Positions 37,120-45,593 of a stretch of DNA of 57,126 nucleotides are shown piece after piece. This DNA is from Pseudoalteromonas arctica (GTDB taxonomy: Bacteria > Pseudomonadota > Gammaproteobacteria > Enterobacterales > Alteromonadaceae): the NCBI RefSeq assembly GCF_012927645.1, contig NZ_JABBMT010000024.1, positions 1-57,126 of the forward strand, in the 5' to 3' direction. Each line of letters begins with the position of its first letter. Position 1 is the stretch's first letter. The notes beneath the pieces are model-generated. The model saw nothing but the letters and a program-made list of their open reading frames with translations. It was not told where the DNA came from and did no database searches. Both the position numbers and the translations under genes were made by a program.

Positions 37120-37141
37120 TTCAAATCCCCCCAGCCCACCA
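37120..37141 (+). other. attR
   Basis: TTCAAATCCCCCCAGC followed by CCACCA repeats the end of ssrA with one base missing, so it is no longer a functional tmRNA end. It marks the return to chromosomal sequence. Confidence 0.83.
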
Positions 37142-37190
37142 CTTGGTTTTTATTGTTGCTTCAACGCCGCCAAGTCATGGTGGTAGGGTT

Positions 37191-37238
37191 AACCAATAAT
37201 AATCAAGGAGACCTAGGCTTCCTTGATTATTATTGGTT
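37191..37238. terminator. long bidirectional terminator hairpin, probably the original ssrA terminator
   Basis: A 19-bp perfect stem (37191-37209 with 37220-37238) around a 10-base loop lies just outside attR and just past the lpd-like stop. It probably ended ssrA before the element was inserted and still ends the minus-strand gene. Confidence 0.75.
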
Positions 37239-37257
37239 ATGTTTTCATTCTAGCATC

Positions 37258-38706
37258 CTAGTTCCCAGGGCCACATTCCATACATTGGTTAATGATATCT
37301 GGGCCAAATTTAAGCTTAGCGTTTAAATCGCGCAGTGCGGTACGTAGGCCTTCTTCAATCACAGGATGATAAAATGGCATGTCGAGCATTTGTGGTACAG
37401 TCATTTTGTTTTGTACAGCCCATGCCAATAGGTGGGCGATATGCTCAGCTTGTGGACCAATAAACTCAGCACCTAAAAACAAGCCTGTGCCTTGCTCTGC
37501 GTATAAACGCATATGGCCTTTGTTTTTCAACATTACGCGGCTGCGGCCTTGGTTTTCAAAGCTCACTTCACCAATTTCAAAACAACCACACTCACCAAAA
37601 CGAGCCGTTATTTGTTTGTATGTTTCACCTACCATGGCAATTTGTGGGTCGCTAAACACTGCGGCAATGGCTGCGCGGCGCAGGCCATTACGCACATCAG
37701 GAAAACGGCCTGCGTTTTGCCCTGCTATTGTGCCTTGATCGCTCGCTTCGTGCAGCAGTGGGATCATATTACTGGCGTCTCCGGCGATAAATATATTGGA
37801 GTCGCCACATTGCATAGTGTGTTTATCAGCGATTGGTACGCCGCGTTCATCAAGCTCAATGCCAGTGTTTTCAAGGTCGAGTTTGTCGGTGTTTGGTACG
37901 CGGCCTGTCGCGGCAAGTACGTAATCAAATTGCTCTGTTTGTTTTTGTCCGTTTTTGTCAACATAGCTAAGCTGGGCTTTATCGCCTACTTGTTTCATAT
38001 CAGAGACGTTTGAGTCAGTATCTACAAAAAATTCTTCAGCAAATACAGTATTTGCGTAGTCTTTTATAACAGGGTCGGTAATAGGGCCGATAGCGCCGGC
38101 TACACCAAACAGTTTTACTTTTACACCTAAGCGGTGCAGTGCTTGGCCTATTTCAAGGCCAATTACACCAGGACCAAATACAGCGATTGACTCGGGCAAG
38201 TCTTGCCAATCGAACACATCATCGTTAATTATTAATCTGTCGCCAAAGTTATTAAATACGCTAGGGTAAGCTGGGCGAGAGCCTGTGGCAATCACAAAGC
38301 GTTTTGCTGTAATAATCGTATGGTCGTCAATTTGTACGCGATTAGCATCTAAGAATTTTGCGTAACCACGAATTTTATCTTCGTTAGGTAATTCATCTAC
38401 GGCTTCTACTACAAAGCCTGCGAAACGATCGCGTTCGTTACGTACTCGTGCCATTACTTCAACGCCATTAATTGTTGGCTTTGAGCTATGCACACCAAAG
38501 GCGGGGGCTGCTTCAATTGCATGAGCAGCTTCTGCGGCGGCAATAAGTAGTTTACTTGGCATACAGCCAACACGGGCACAGGTTGTGCCATATGGACCCG
38601 CTTCAATCATAAGTACGTTATTAGTGTGTTGTTTTGCATTGCGGTAAGCGCTTAAACCTGCGGTGCCAGCACCTATTACAACAACGTCTGTGTTTAGTTC
38701 TTTCAT
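37258..38706 (-). CDS. dihydrolipoyl dehydrogenase-like flavoprotein disulfide reductase
   Basis: A class I pyridine nucleotide-disulfide oxidoreductase, 482 aa from ATG 38706 (MKELNTDVVVIGAGTAGLSA), preceded by GGAG. Visible: FAD-binding GAGTAG (12-17), redox Cys pair Cys43/Cys48 in TTCARVGCMPSK, NAD-binding GPGVIGLEIG, second FAD motif FIAGDA, and the C-terminal HPVIEEG with the catalytic His-Glu. The sequence differs from the usual Lpd in the C-terminal tail (CMECGPGN, with two extra Cys). It sits beside a peroxiredoxin-glutaredoxin gene and oxyR rather than a dehydrogenase complex, so a role in thiol defence is likely. Confidence 0.88.
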   Translation of the reverse strand: MKELNTDVVVIGAGTAGLSAYRNAKQHTNNVLMIEAGPYGTTCARVGCMPSKLLIAAAEAAHAIEAAPAFGVHSSKPTINGVEVMARVRNERDRFAGFVVEAVDELPNEDKIRGYAKFLDANRVQIDDHTIITAKRFVIATGSRPAYPSVFNNFGDRLIINDDVFDWQDLPESIAVFGPGVIGLEIGQALHRLGVKVKLFGVAGAIGPITDPVIKDYANTVFAEEFFVDTDSNVSDMKQVGDKAQLSYVDKNGQKQTEQFDYVLAATGRVPNTDKLDLENTGIELDERGVPIADKHTMQCGDSNIFIAGDASNMIPLLHEASDQGTIAGQNAGRFPDVRNGLRRAAIAAVFSDPQIAMVGETYKQITARFGECGCFEIGEVSFENQGRSRVMLKNKGHMRLYAEQGTGLFLGAEFIGPQAEHIAHLLAWAVQNKMTVPQMLDMPFYHPVIEEGLRTALRDLNAKLKFGPDIINQCMECGPGN

Positions 38707-38776
38707 TATGTTGCTCCAGAATACCAATTTTATTAATCAATTGGTGGAAAATAAGTTAATAAAATGAGTATAAAAA

Positions 38777-38794
38777 AGGGGCTAAAAAGCCCCT
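38777..38794 (-). terminator. intrinsic terminator of the peroxiredoxin gene
   Basis: AGGGGCT (38777-38783) pairs with AGCCCCT (38788-38794); read on the minus strand it is followed by TTTTTT. Confidence 0.85.
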
Positions 38795-38820
38795 GTATTT
38801 AATTACGTGGGGTTTAAATA

Positions 38821-39549
38821 TTAAGCAAAATATTTTGCTAAATCGTCAGAGCCACCAATGTGTTTTCCGCCAATAAATACTTGTGGTACGGTTTCACGGC
38901 CTGAGATTGCTTTAAGGCTCGTTAATGATGCACCTGCGCCCATGGTGATTTCTTCGTACACTAGGCCTTTTTCTTCAAGTAAAGCTTTTGCTTTAGTACA
39001 GAAAGGGCAACCAAGTTTAGTAAAAATGCTCACTGCTTCTGGTTTTACTTGCTTAGGGTTGATGTAATCAAGCATAGTGTCTGCGTCTGATACTTCAAAC
39101 GGGTCGCCTGGTAAATCTGGCTCGATAAACATTTTCTCAATTACGCCATCTTTAACTAGCATTGAATAGCGCCAGCTGCGTTTGCCAAAACCAAGGTCAT
39201 TTTTGTCTACTAACATACCCATACCGTCAGTAAATTCACCGTTGCCGTCTGGTAATAAAGTAATGTTTTGTGCTTCTTGGTTTGCAGCCCATGCATTCAT
39301 TACGAAAGTATCGTTTACTGATACACACACTATGTCGTCAACGCCATTCTGCTTGAGTACTGCAGCTAGTTCGTTATAGCGTGGTAAATGCGTTGATGAA
39401 CAAGTTGGTGTAAATGCACCTGGTAGTGAAAATACAACAACCGTTTTACCTTTAAAAATGTCGTCTGACGTTACTGATTTCCACTCATCGTTTACGCGAG
39501 TTGCAAATGTAACCTGTGGAATTGTTTGACCTTCAATATTCTTTAACAT
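38821..39549 (-). CDS. peroxiredoxin-glutaredoxin fusion protein
   Basis: A hybrid Prx5 enzyme that reduces H2O2 and alkyl hydroperoxides using glutathione, of the type studied in Haemophilus influenzae. The 242-aa product has a Prx5 domain (about 1-160; peroxidatic Cys50 in [14 protein letters not shown]) joined to a glutaredoxin domain (about 172-242; CPFC at 181-184, [14 protein letters not shown]). It is divergent from oxyR, with a candidate OxyR site between. The GSH needed comes from GshA. Confidence 0.95.
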   Translation of the reverse strand: MLKNIEGQTIPQVTFATRVNDEWKSVTSDDIFKGKTVVVFSLPGAFTPTCSSTHLPRYNELAAVLKQNGVDDIVCVSVNDTFVMNAWAANQEAQNITLLPDGNGEFTDGMGMLVDKNDLGFGKRSWRYSMLVKDGVIEKMFIEPDLPGDPFEVSDADTMLDYINPKQVKPEAVSIFTKLGCPFCTKAKALLEEKGLVYEEITMGAGASLTSLKAISGRETVPQVFIGGKHIGGSDDLAKYFA

Positions 39550-39601
39550 GTTTTTTAGTTCCTCTTGATTTGTTGATAGCCATTATGTCGCAAAATTTAT
39601 A

Positions 39602-39638
39602 ATAGCTCCAATCGTTTGTTTATATTAGTATGATAGGT
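39602..39638. promoter_or_regulatory. candidate OxyR-binding site
   Basis: Tetranucleotides at 11-bp steps, ATAG (39602), CGTT (39613), ATTA (39624) and AGGT (39635), with T and A at the inner consensus positions of the first half, partly match the OxyR consensus. The right half is poor. It lies between the divergent prx-grx and oxyR starts. Confidence 0.4.
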
Positions 39639-39663
39639 ATTACCGATTAATTGTGGGTTTGTA

Positions 39664-40566
39664 GTGAATTTAAAAGATCTTGAATACGTAAAAGCGATTG
39701 CGCACTTTAAGCATTTTCGTAAAGCCGCCGCTGCATGTTTTGTCAGTCAACCCACTCTCAGTGGACAGGTTAAAAAACTTGAACAAGAGCTTGGTGTTAC
39801 TTTATTTGATCGCTCTACTAAGCAGGTTACTTTAACGGCTCAAGGTGAACGTTTGTTGACACAGATCAAAGTGATCTTAGAGCAAACCCAAATATTAAAA
39901 GAGCTAGCAGCAACGTCATCGTCGCCACTACAAGGTAAAGTAAGAATAGGCATTATTCCAACGATTGCACCGTATTTATTACCCACCTTACTCACCTCGA
40001 TGAAAGAAGCATTTGCTGATAGCCAATTTGCTTTTGTTGAGATGCAAACCGCGACTATATTAAGCGCGTTGGATAACGGTGAGTTAGATATTGCAATTTT
40101 AGCAGATGTGCCTGAGCTTAAACTTTATCATACAGTTAAGTTATATAAAGAAGATTTTTTGGTGGCAATGTCAGCGCAAAATAGCTTAGCAAAACGCAGT
40201 AAAATAGCGTTAGACGAGCTACAAGAGTGTAGTTTATTGATGCTCAGTGATGGTCATTGTTTTAAAGATCAAGCCCAGCAATTTTGTTTTGCCGCTGGGA
40301 TTGATGTGTCTAATGAGTACCGAGGTAATAGTTTAGAAACCTTATTAGCATTGGTGGCTATGGATGATGGGGTAACCTTTGTGCCTAAGCTTGCGTGCAC
40401 AAAGCGTGCAGGTATTAGCTATTTGCCAATCTTTCCTACTCAACAGCGAAGTGTGGTGTTGGCCTGTCGTAAACATTACCCGCATTTAGCGGGCATTGAA
40501 TTACTTGCTAATTGGCTTGTTGGGCATCCAAGCTTACAGCAACAATTAACTAAGGATCTAAACTAG
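39664..40566 (+). CDS. oxyR: hydrogen-peroxide-inducible LysR-type regulator OxyR
   Basis: OxyR senses H2O2 by forming a disulfide and then activates peroxide-defence genes. The 300-aa product has the LysR helix-turn-helix (about 1-60, FRKAAAACFVSQPTLSGQVKKLEQELG) and a substrate domain with Cys199 and Cys208 in DGHCFKDQAQQFCF, the same residue numbers as in E. coli OxyR. It starts with GTG 39664. Its last 17 bp overlap the end of flgT on the other strand. Confidence 0.95.
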   Translation: MNLKDLEYVKAIAHFKHFRKAAAACFVSQPTLSGQVKKLEQELGVTLFDRSTKQVTLTAQGERLLTQIKVILEQTQILKELAATSSSPLQGKVRIGIIPTIAPYLLPTLLTSMKEAFADSQFAFVEMQTATILSALDNGELDIAILADVPELKLYHTVKLYKEDFLVAMSAQNSLAKRSKIALDELQECSLLMLSDGHCFKDQAQQFCFAAGIDVSNEYRGNSLETLLALVAMDDGVTFVPKLACTKRAGISYLPIFPTQQRSVVLACRKHYPHLAGIELLANWLVGHPSLQQQLTKDLN

Positions 40567-41743
40567 TTAGTTCTACTACATCATTTATTTGAATATTAGG
40601 TAACGGCTGTTGGTCAATACTGACGGCAACTGCACTTTGTTGATATACCTGTTCTACTTGTATTTGATTGAGCGTGGTGATCAGCTGTGGCATTTTATTT
40701 CCCGCCGCATCCGTTAAATAGTTATGGTGTGCAATATTTAAGCGTTGGCCTTTTTCAATACCATGGGCTTTGCCTAAATTTATAATTAACTTATTGTTTT
40801 CGATATGTAGTATTTTACCTTGGGTTTCAAGGCAAGCCATAGCGGCTTGTAAGTCGTAACTAACGGTTTGGTTTATGTCTGCTATATTTTGGCCGTAACC
40901 TGAACTCCAAAATTTATCACTAAACACGTCAATAATTGCAGTTTTTTTAAATGGCCAGATAGCTTGGCTACGATAACTTTTTTGCCATAGCCGCTCGTAA
41001 GTGGTGCCATCAAACAAGGCAAAATCTATTTTATAGGAACGCTGGTAGGTTTCGTCCTGCCAAAAAGCATAACTGTTATTGAGCTTATCGCTATTTGAGA
41101 TATCCACAATTTGACTCAACAATACATACTGAGAATTACTGCGGCTCGATATTTCTTCTAATAGGGCATTACTGTAATCGTATTGTTGATTAAAAAATTC
41201 GCCAACGCGGATCGGAAAGTTAAAATAGGCAGTTGGTTTAGCATTCATAGCCGATTGATTTAACGTTTTATAGAGTGCTTCGCTGGTGGCTTTATTAATG
41301 TCAAATATTTGACCCATCTTCGCTTGCTCGCGATTATTTAATTGGGTTTGGGTGATCGCAACAAATTTAGTAAATTGGTTAGCAGGGCAGTGTTCTTGTT
41401 GGGGAAAGATATCCAAGCGCAAAGTAATTGCAAATTGATCGGCTTTACGGTCTTCGCTGATCATCTCTATCTTTTGAATTTCGCCATGGCTGTTTATTTT
41501 TAGCAGATCTTGGGTTAACACCCCATCTACTAAGGTTTGCATTGAGCTGACGCGTGCCCCTGAGAACACTAAAGCTTGGGTGATAGCATCTTTTATTGCC
41601 GCCGATTTTGCCGCACTCATATCATCATTTTTAATGCTTGCATGGCCGGTTGATTCATACCATTGGGCAACTGTATGGGAGGAAAATAGACTAATACTCA
41701 GCCAACAGCTGGCGATTACTACCATTGATAAAACTCGCTTCAT
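40550..41743 (-). CDS. flgT: flagellar assembly protein FlgT (H ring)
   Basis: FlgT is a periplasmic protein that builds the H ring around the basal body in Vibrio-type polar flagella and lets MotX/MotY assemble. From ATG 41743 (MKRVLSMVVIASCWLSISLF) the product is 397 aa with a Sec signal peptide and the family N-terminal segment WYESTGHASIKNDDMSAAKSAAIKDAITQAL. The C-terminal part (about 300-395) resembles a small beta-barrel. An upstream in-frame ATG (41767) is less likely; the stretch GGGTTAGGGTA precedes 41743. It is divergent from flgP. Confidence 0.9.
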   Translation of the reverse strand: MKRVLSMVVIASCWLSISLFSSHTVAQWYESTGHASIKNDDMSAAKSAAIKDAITQALVFSGARVSSMQTLVDGVLTQDLLKINSHGEIQKIEMISEDRKADQFAITLRLDIFPQQEHCPANQFTKFVAITQTQLNNREQAKMGQIFDINKATSEALYKTLNQSAMNAKPTAYFNFPIRVGEFFNQQYDYSNALLEEISSRSNSQYVLLSQIVDISNSDKLNNSYAFWQDETYQRSYKIDFALFDGTTYERLWQKSYRSQAIWPFKKTAIIDVFSDKFWSSGYGQNIADINQTVSYDLQAAMACLETQGKILHIENNKLIINLGKAHGIEKGQRLNIAHHNYLTDAAGNKMPQLITTLNQIQVEQVYQQSAVAVSIDQQPLPNIQINDVVELTSLDP

Positions 41744-41905
41744 TACCCTAACCCCATGAATATACATTTGCTATTAACAGTGACAGAGCAAGGACTGTAC
41801 CAATTGTTTTGCTAGGTTGCTTTAAAATCGTCATAGTAGTTAATTATGGCATTGATCGTGCTTTGATTTAATGATTAATGACTCTTTTAAAGCGTGAGAG
41901 AAGCT

Positions 41906-42364
41906 ATGCGTATTGTGATTTCAATTTGTATATTAGCAAGCTTAGGTTTAGCTGGCTGTAGCAGTATTTTTGATAAACATGTGGAATATAAGTATATTGA
42001 GCCAGATAACTATCCAATCCTAAAAGCGGTGGGTTATGCGCCGATCAGTGCGCAACCGGGTGATAACCAATCACAGCGCTCATTAATGGCGATTAAAGCA
42101 TCAAAACTAGAAGCGTATCGTGAGCTTGCAGAACAAGTATATGGGCAAAAAATTACCGCAGGCACCACAGTACAAGGCAGTATTGCGCAAAACGATCACT
42201 TGCAAAGCCAAGTGCAAGGGGTTATTAAAGGCGCACAAGTAATTAAAACCTATGCTGTAGGTGAGACCTATGCCACAGAGTTACAACTTGATATGAAGCG
42301 AGTGCATGACTTATACATAGGTGAAATTAAACCACGTGAAGTTAAAAAAGTAACTTATTACTAG
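41906..42364 (+). CDS. flgP: flagellar LPP20-type lipoprotein FlgP
   Basis: FlgP is an outer-membrane lipoprotein needed for polar flagellar motor stability. From ATG 41906 the product is 152 aa with lipobox LAGC (Cys18) and the LPP20/FlgP core (ASKLEAYRELAEQVYGQKI...VQGVIKGAQVIKTY). An in-frame GTG at 41894 lies inside the ribosome-site stretch. FlgO, its usual partner, is not next to it here. The stop codon overlaps the CTAG at the left end of a MITE-like element. Confidence 0.92.
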   Translation: MRIVISICILASLGLAGCSSIFDKHVEYKYIEPDNYPILKAVGYAPISAQPGDNQSQRSLMAIKASKLEAYRELAEQVYGQKITAGTTVQGSIAQNDHLQSQVQGVIKGAQVIKTYAVGETYATELQLDMKRVHDLYIGEIKPREVKKVTYY

Positions 42365-42677
42365 GGCGTGTTTATCTTTCGAGGTTAAATTTGCAGCAGT
42401 GTGTTTGGTATTCAGGCAAGGCAGAGCCTATGTAGTGTGGTTGTCCCCCATAAATAGGCGATAACGCAGCATTAATGCCAAACACGCGCTGCCCTTTGGG
42501 TTCTTCCTAGGGGCGATTAACTCTTTGTTGCCTATATGGATGTAGGTAAGGGGCGTGAGCAGGACGCGGAAGCTTTGCTCGATTTTTACTTAGCCCACTA
42601 GGTTACAAATCTCGCGCCGCGATTAAATCGCCCCTAGTTTGAACAAATTTTAATCCTGAAAGGTCAACACGCCCTAG
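42361..42677. mobile_element. MITE-like element with nested copy
   Basis: A 317-bp non-coding sequence with imperfect inverted ends: CTAGGGCGTGTT at 42361 and its complement ending at 42677, about 26 of 32 bases alike. CTAG at both tips could be a target duplication. Inside lies a second inverted pair, CTAGGGGCGATT (42507) and AATCGCCCCTAG (to 42637), bounding 131 bp. No transposase is present, so any mobility would need one in trans. Confidence 0.75.
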
Positions 42678-42834
42678 GATCTAATAAATTCGTTGTTATT
42701 TATGTAAATAACTAACAAAATACACACTAAAATATCTCACAGTGAATACTTCAGTGCTATGCTTTATTTTATGTTTTTTATTGAATAAAGCTTGTGGCAC
42801 GCAAAAAAACAACTCAGTTTTTATTAATATACTT

Positions 42835-43560
42835 ATGGTCGCATCAGTGAGAGCTTCACGCTTTGGCTGCGTGCTTTTGCGAAAATTTAGTAACCGCTCG
42901 TTACTACATTTTTTGTTGCTTTTAATATTTGTTACCACGTTCGTATGTGCTGATCGCCTTCCTATCCAATTTAATATCTTTCTAGAAAAAATGAACCAAC
43001 AGTTTGGGCCTGTCCGTGTCGCTGTCGCTCGCAATTGGCAAACAATGTTAGTCCAGTCACAGAATAAAACCGAGCAACAAAAAATTTTAATAGTAAATGA
43101 CTTTTTTGCTCGCAACTTACGCTATCGTACTGATATCCAGCTTTGGCAACAGAATGACTATTGGGCAACTCCACTGGAAACCTTAGGTAAAGGTTTAGGT
43201 GATTGCGAAGATTATGCGATTGCTAAATATATTAGTTTGCGAGTACTAGGTATTGAAGATGATAAGCTACGCTTGATCTACGTTAAGGCACAGATCGGTG
43301 GCCCTAATTCTAAACAAGCTCAGGCGCATATGGTGTTAGGATATTTTGTTACTCCTAATGCACAACCGCTGATATTAGATAGTTTAATAACTAAAGTGCT
43401 ACCTAGCGCTAAACGCACCGATCTAACCCCCGTTTTTAGTTTTAACAGCCAAGGTTTATGGGCGAACAATTCAAACCAAAGTGTTGCTAATCCAACTGCT
43501 AGGTTATCGCGCTGGCGACGAATAATTGAACAAACACAACAAGAAGGAATTAGCTGGTGA
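42835..43560 (+). CDS. lapG: LapG-type periplasmic cysteine protease
   Basis: LapG cleaves the N-terminus of LapA-like adhesins between two Ala residues and so frees them from the cell surface. From ATG 42835 the product is 241 aa. A signal peptide ends near LLIFVTTFVCA, followed by the transglutaminase-like protease domain with triad Cys124 (LGDCEDYA), His165 (QAHMVLGY) and Asp182 (LILDS); the GDCED stretch also holds the calcium ligands of the family. The frame is open upstream to 42742, but that N-terminus is not signal-like and no ribosome site is seen, so the start is uncertain. Its stop overlaps lapD. Confidence 0.9.
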   Translation: MVASVRASRFGCVLLRKFSNRSLLHFLLLLIFVTTFVCADRLPIQFNIFLEKMNQQFGPVRVAVARNWQTMLVQSQNKTEQQKILIVNDFFARNLRYRTDIQLWQQNDYWATPLETLGKGLGDCEDYAIAKYISLRVLGIEDDKLRLIYVKAQIGGPNSKQAQAHMVLGYFVTPNAQPLILDSLITKVLPSAKRTDLTPVFSFNSQGLWANNSNQSVANPTARLSRWRRIIEQTQQEGISW

Positions 43561-45542
43561 TGTCATTTATGTCCTTATTCAAACGTGAAAGTAAGATCAC
43601 TTTACGTCAAGAACTATGGTTGGCTATTTTAGTGGTCATAATTATTAGTTTCGTTAGTACAGTGCTCATTAGTACATATTCAGCTAAACAATATTTTTCT
43701 TCTCAGTTGTATTTAAAAAATATTGATGATGCTAATGGCTTGGCTTTAATGCTTAGTCAGATGCATAAAGATCATGTTGAATTAGAGCTTCTTATTTCTG
43801 CTACTTTTGATACAGGACACTACCAACGTATTGAATTACAAGACCCTGAAGGTGCACCGATCGTAAAACGAGTATTTAATGGTAAGCTTGATAAATCGGT
43901 ACCAATTTGGTTTCATCATTTTTATCAATTACATGTAATGCCTGGGGTTGCCCAAGTGAGTGATGGCTGGCAGCAGTTCGGAACTTTATATGTAGAAAGC
44001 CATAGCCAATATACAGAGCTAGCACTTTGGGAAAATGTAACTCGATTATTCTTGGGGTTTTTTACGGTGGCGATAACCGCCTGTATAGCCAGTGCTTATT
44101 TTTTAAGACGAATTTTACGGCCATTAGATGATGTGGTGCGACAAGCCAATGCATTGGGTGATAAACGCTTTATTAAATCTAAAGTGCCCCATACTTATGA
44201 ATTTGCGCGGTTAGTCAGCTCAATGAATTTATTATCAACACGCTTTAGCCGTATAATTAAAGAAGATAAAAGACGCCTAGAGGAGTTTCGGTTTAAAAGC
44301 CAACATGATGAGTTAACGGGATTAGCGAATCGAGAGTATTTTTACGCCACGTTAGAAGCACAGTTACAGCAATCAAAAGAGCATGCTCATGGCGCCTTGT
44401 TTTTATTTCGGATTGTAAATCTTGATCAAATTAGTGAACAAGCTAATCGTGTTGAGATGGTGGCTTTTTTACGTCGCTTTACACAAACACTCGTGGCTTT
44501 TTTAGAAGCAAATGAAGACCGATTCTCCGAAAGTCATATCGCCCGTTTGTCACATACTGATTTTGCTGTGTTAGTGGCCGACACCGATGATATTGAAAGA
44601 TTAAGTACTAAAATATTCAAGCAACATCAAGCATTATTAGCTGATTATAGCCAGTTCAACCTAGCAATTACCCATGCCTGTAGCTATATAGAGCGCGAAG
44701 ATAGCCGTTTTACACTATTAAAACGGGTTGATAACTTATTAAAAGTAGCACTTACGAAACCGCAAATGCAGGCGCAAGTAAACAATAATAAGCAACGTAA
44801 TGAGTTATTTAGCGATGCTGATAGTTGGCGCGAAGCGATAGAACATGCTTTAGATACCAATGCGCTTGATGTACTGCTTTATCCGGTTAAATCCTTCTCT
44901 GGTAAGTTATTGCAAAATCAACTCAGTTTAAGTTTGTTACTCAATGGCGAACTATATCGCAGTGGTTATTATTATCAATGGGCGCAACGGCTAAAACTTC
45001 TTGCTCGTTTAGATTGGGGGCAGATCAAGTATTTAGTACAAGTGTTTGAACAGCGGGACGATTTAAACCTTATTTCTGTAGAATTATCGCGAGAAACATT
45101 ACTCGATGATAGTGCAGTGGCTGCGATACTTACTTATTTATTAGCCTTTCCAAAATTAGCGAAACACATTTGTTTTGATGTGCGTGAAAGTATTGCGGTC
45201 TCAGAGTTTACGTTATTTAAGGACTTTTGTATTCAGGCAAAAAGTATGGGCGCTAAAGTGGCGCTGAAAAGAGTGGGTTCTGCGTTTAATAAGATCAAAG
45301 AAATTCATGAGTTAGGTCTTGAGATGATTAAAATAGATAGTGTTTATGGACACAACATCAGCTATAGCCAAGACAATCAAACCTTTTTAAGAGGGATCTG
45401 CTCGGTTGCTCATTCCATTGGGATCACTGTGATTGCTGAGGGAGTAGAAAGCCCTGAAGATCAGAAGACGCTGCAAGCATTAGGGTTTGACGGCTTTGTA
45501 TCGCAACCTGTCGATGATAAAGCGAAAGGCGTACAGACATGA
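43560..45542 (+). CDS. lapD: LapD-type c-di-GMP receptor
   Basis: LapD is an inner-membrane protein that binds c-di-GMP in the cytoplasm and then traps LapG in the periplasm. The 660-aa product has the LapD_MoxY periplasmic domain (about 33-150) between two helices (15-35, 158-180), a HAMP segment, and degenerate GGDEF and EAL domains. The GGDEF site reads RLSHTDFA, and the EAL motif is not intact (DVLLYPV), so it should bind but not turn over the nucleotide. The start overlaps the lapG stop by one base (TGATG). Confidence 0.93.
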   Translation: MSFMSLFKRESKITLRQELWLAILVVIIISFVSTVLISTYSAKQYFSSQLYLKNIDDANGLALMLSQMHKDHVELELLISATFDTGHYQRIELQDPEGAPIVKRVFNGKLDKSVPIWFHHFYQLHVMPGVAQVSDGWQQFGTLYVESHSQYTELALWENVTRLFLGFFTVAITACIASAYFLRRILRPLDDVVRQANALGDKRFIKSKVPHTYEFARLVSSMNLLSTRFSRIIKEDKRRLEEFRFKSQHDELTGLANREYFYATLEAQLQQSKEHAHGALFLFRIVNLDQISEQANRVEMVAFLRRFTQTLVAFLEANEDRFSESHIARLSHTDFAVLVADTDDIERLSTKIFKQHQALLADYSQFNLAITHACSYIEREDSRFTLLKRVDNLLKVALTKPQMQAQVNNNKQRNELFSDADSWREAIEHALDTNALDVLLYPVKSFSGKLLQNQLSLSLLLNGELYRSGYYYQWAQRLKLLARLDWGQIKYLVQVFEQRDDLNLISVELSRETLLDDSAVAAILTYLLAFPKLAKHICFDVRESIAVSEFTLFKDFCIQAKSMGAKVALKRVGSAFNKIKEIHELGLEMIKIDSVYGHNISYSQDNQTFLRGICSVAHSIGITVIAEGVESPEDQKTLQALGFDGFVSQPVDDKAKGVQT

Positions 45543-45558
45543 AATTACAATTTATGCA

Positions 45559-45579
45559 GCCGCGATTTTACATCGCGGC
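45559..45579. terminator. hairpin between lapD and the LuxR-type gene
   Basis: GCCGCGAT (45559-45566) pairs with ATCGCGGC (45572-45579); it lies between two converging genes and has no strong T-run. Confidence 0.5.
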
Positions 45580-45593
45580 AGGAGGTTTAATTT

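Larger units (their letters stand above)
28071..37135. mobile_element. ssrA-integrated satellite-like element, about 9.1 kb
   Basis: Bounded by a 16-bp direct repeat of the tmRNA 3' end. Contents in order: P4-type integrase, two unknown proteins, AlpA, an unknown small protein, TOPRIM-primase/DUF927-like helicase, a small unknown protein, serine recombinase, a mirrored iteron region, and an HNH-like protein on the opposite strand. No capsid, portal, terminase, relaxase or type IV secretion genes are visible. The set int-alpA-primase/helicase-ori is that of P4-like satellites and PICIs, but it could also be an integrative plasmid-like replicon. Confidence 0.8.

Noticed and set aside
37009..37141. 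A second tmRNA or tRNA gene.
   Set aside because: Only fragments of the 3' end are present; no acceptor 5' strand or tag frame is found.
42742..42834. N-terminal extension of LapG.
   Set aside because: It adds 31 residues before the real signal peptide and has no ribosome site, though the frame is open.
42742..43115. 139-codon minus-strand ORF opposite lapG.
   Set aside because: Antisense to the LapG frame with clear catalytic motifs; Cys/Lys-rich, no support as a protein.
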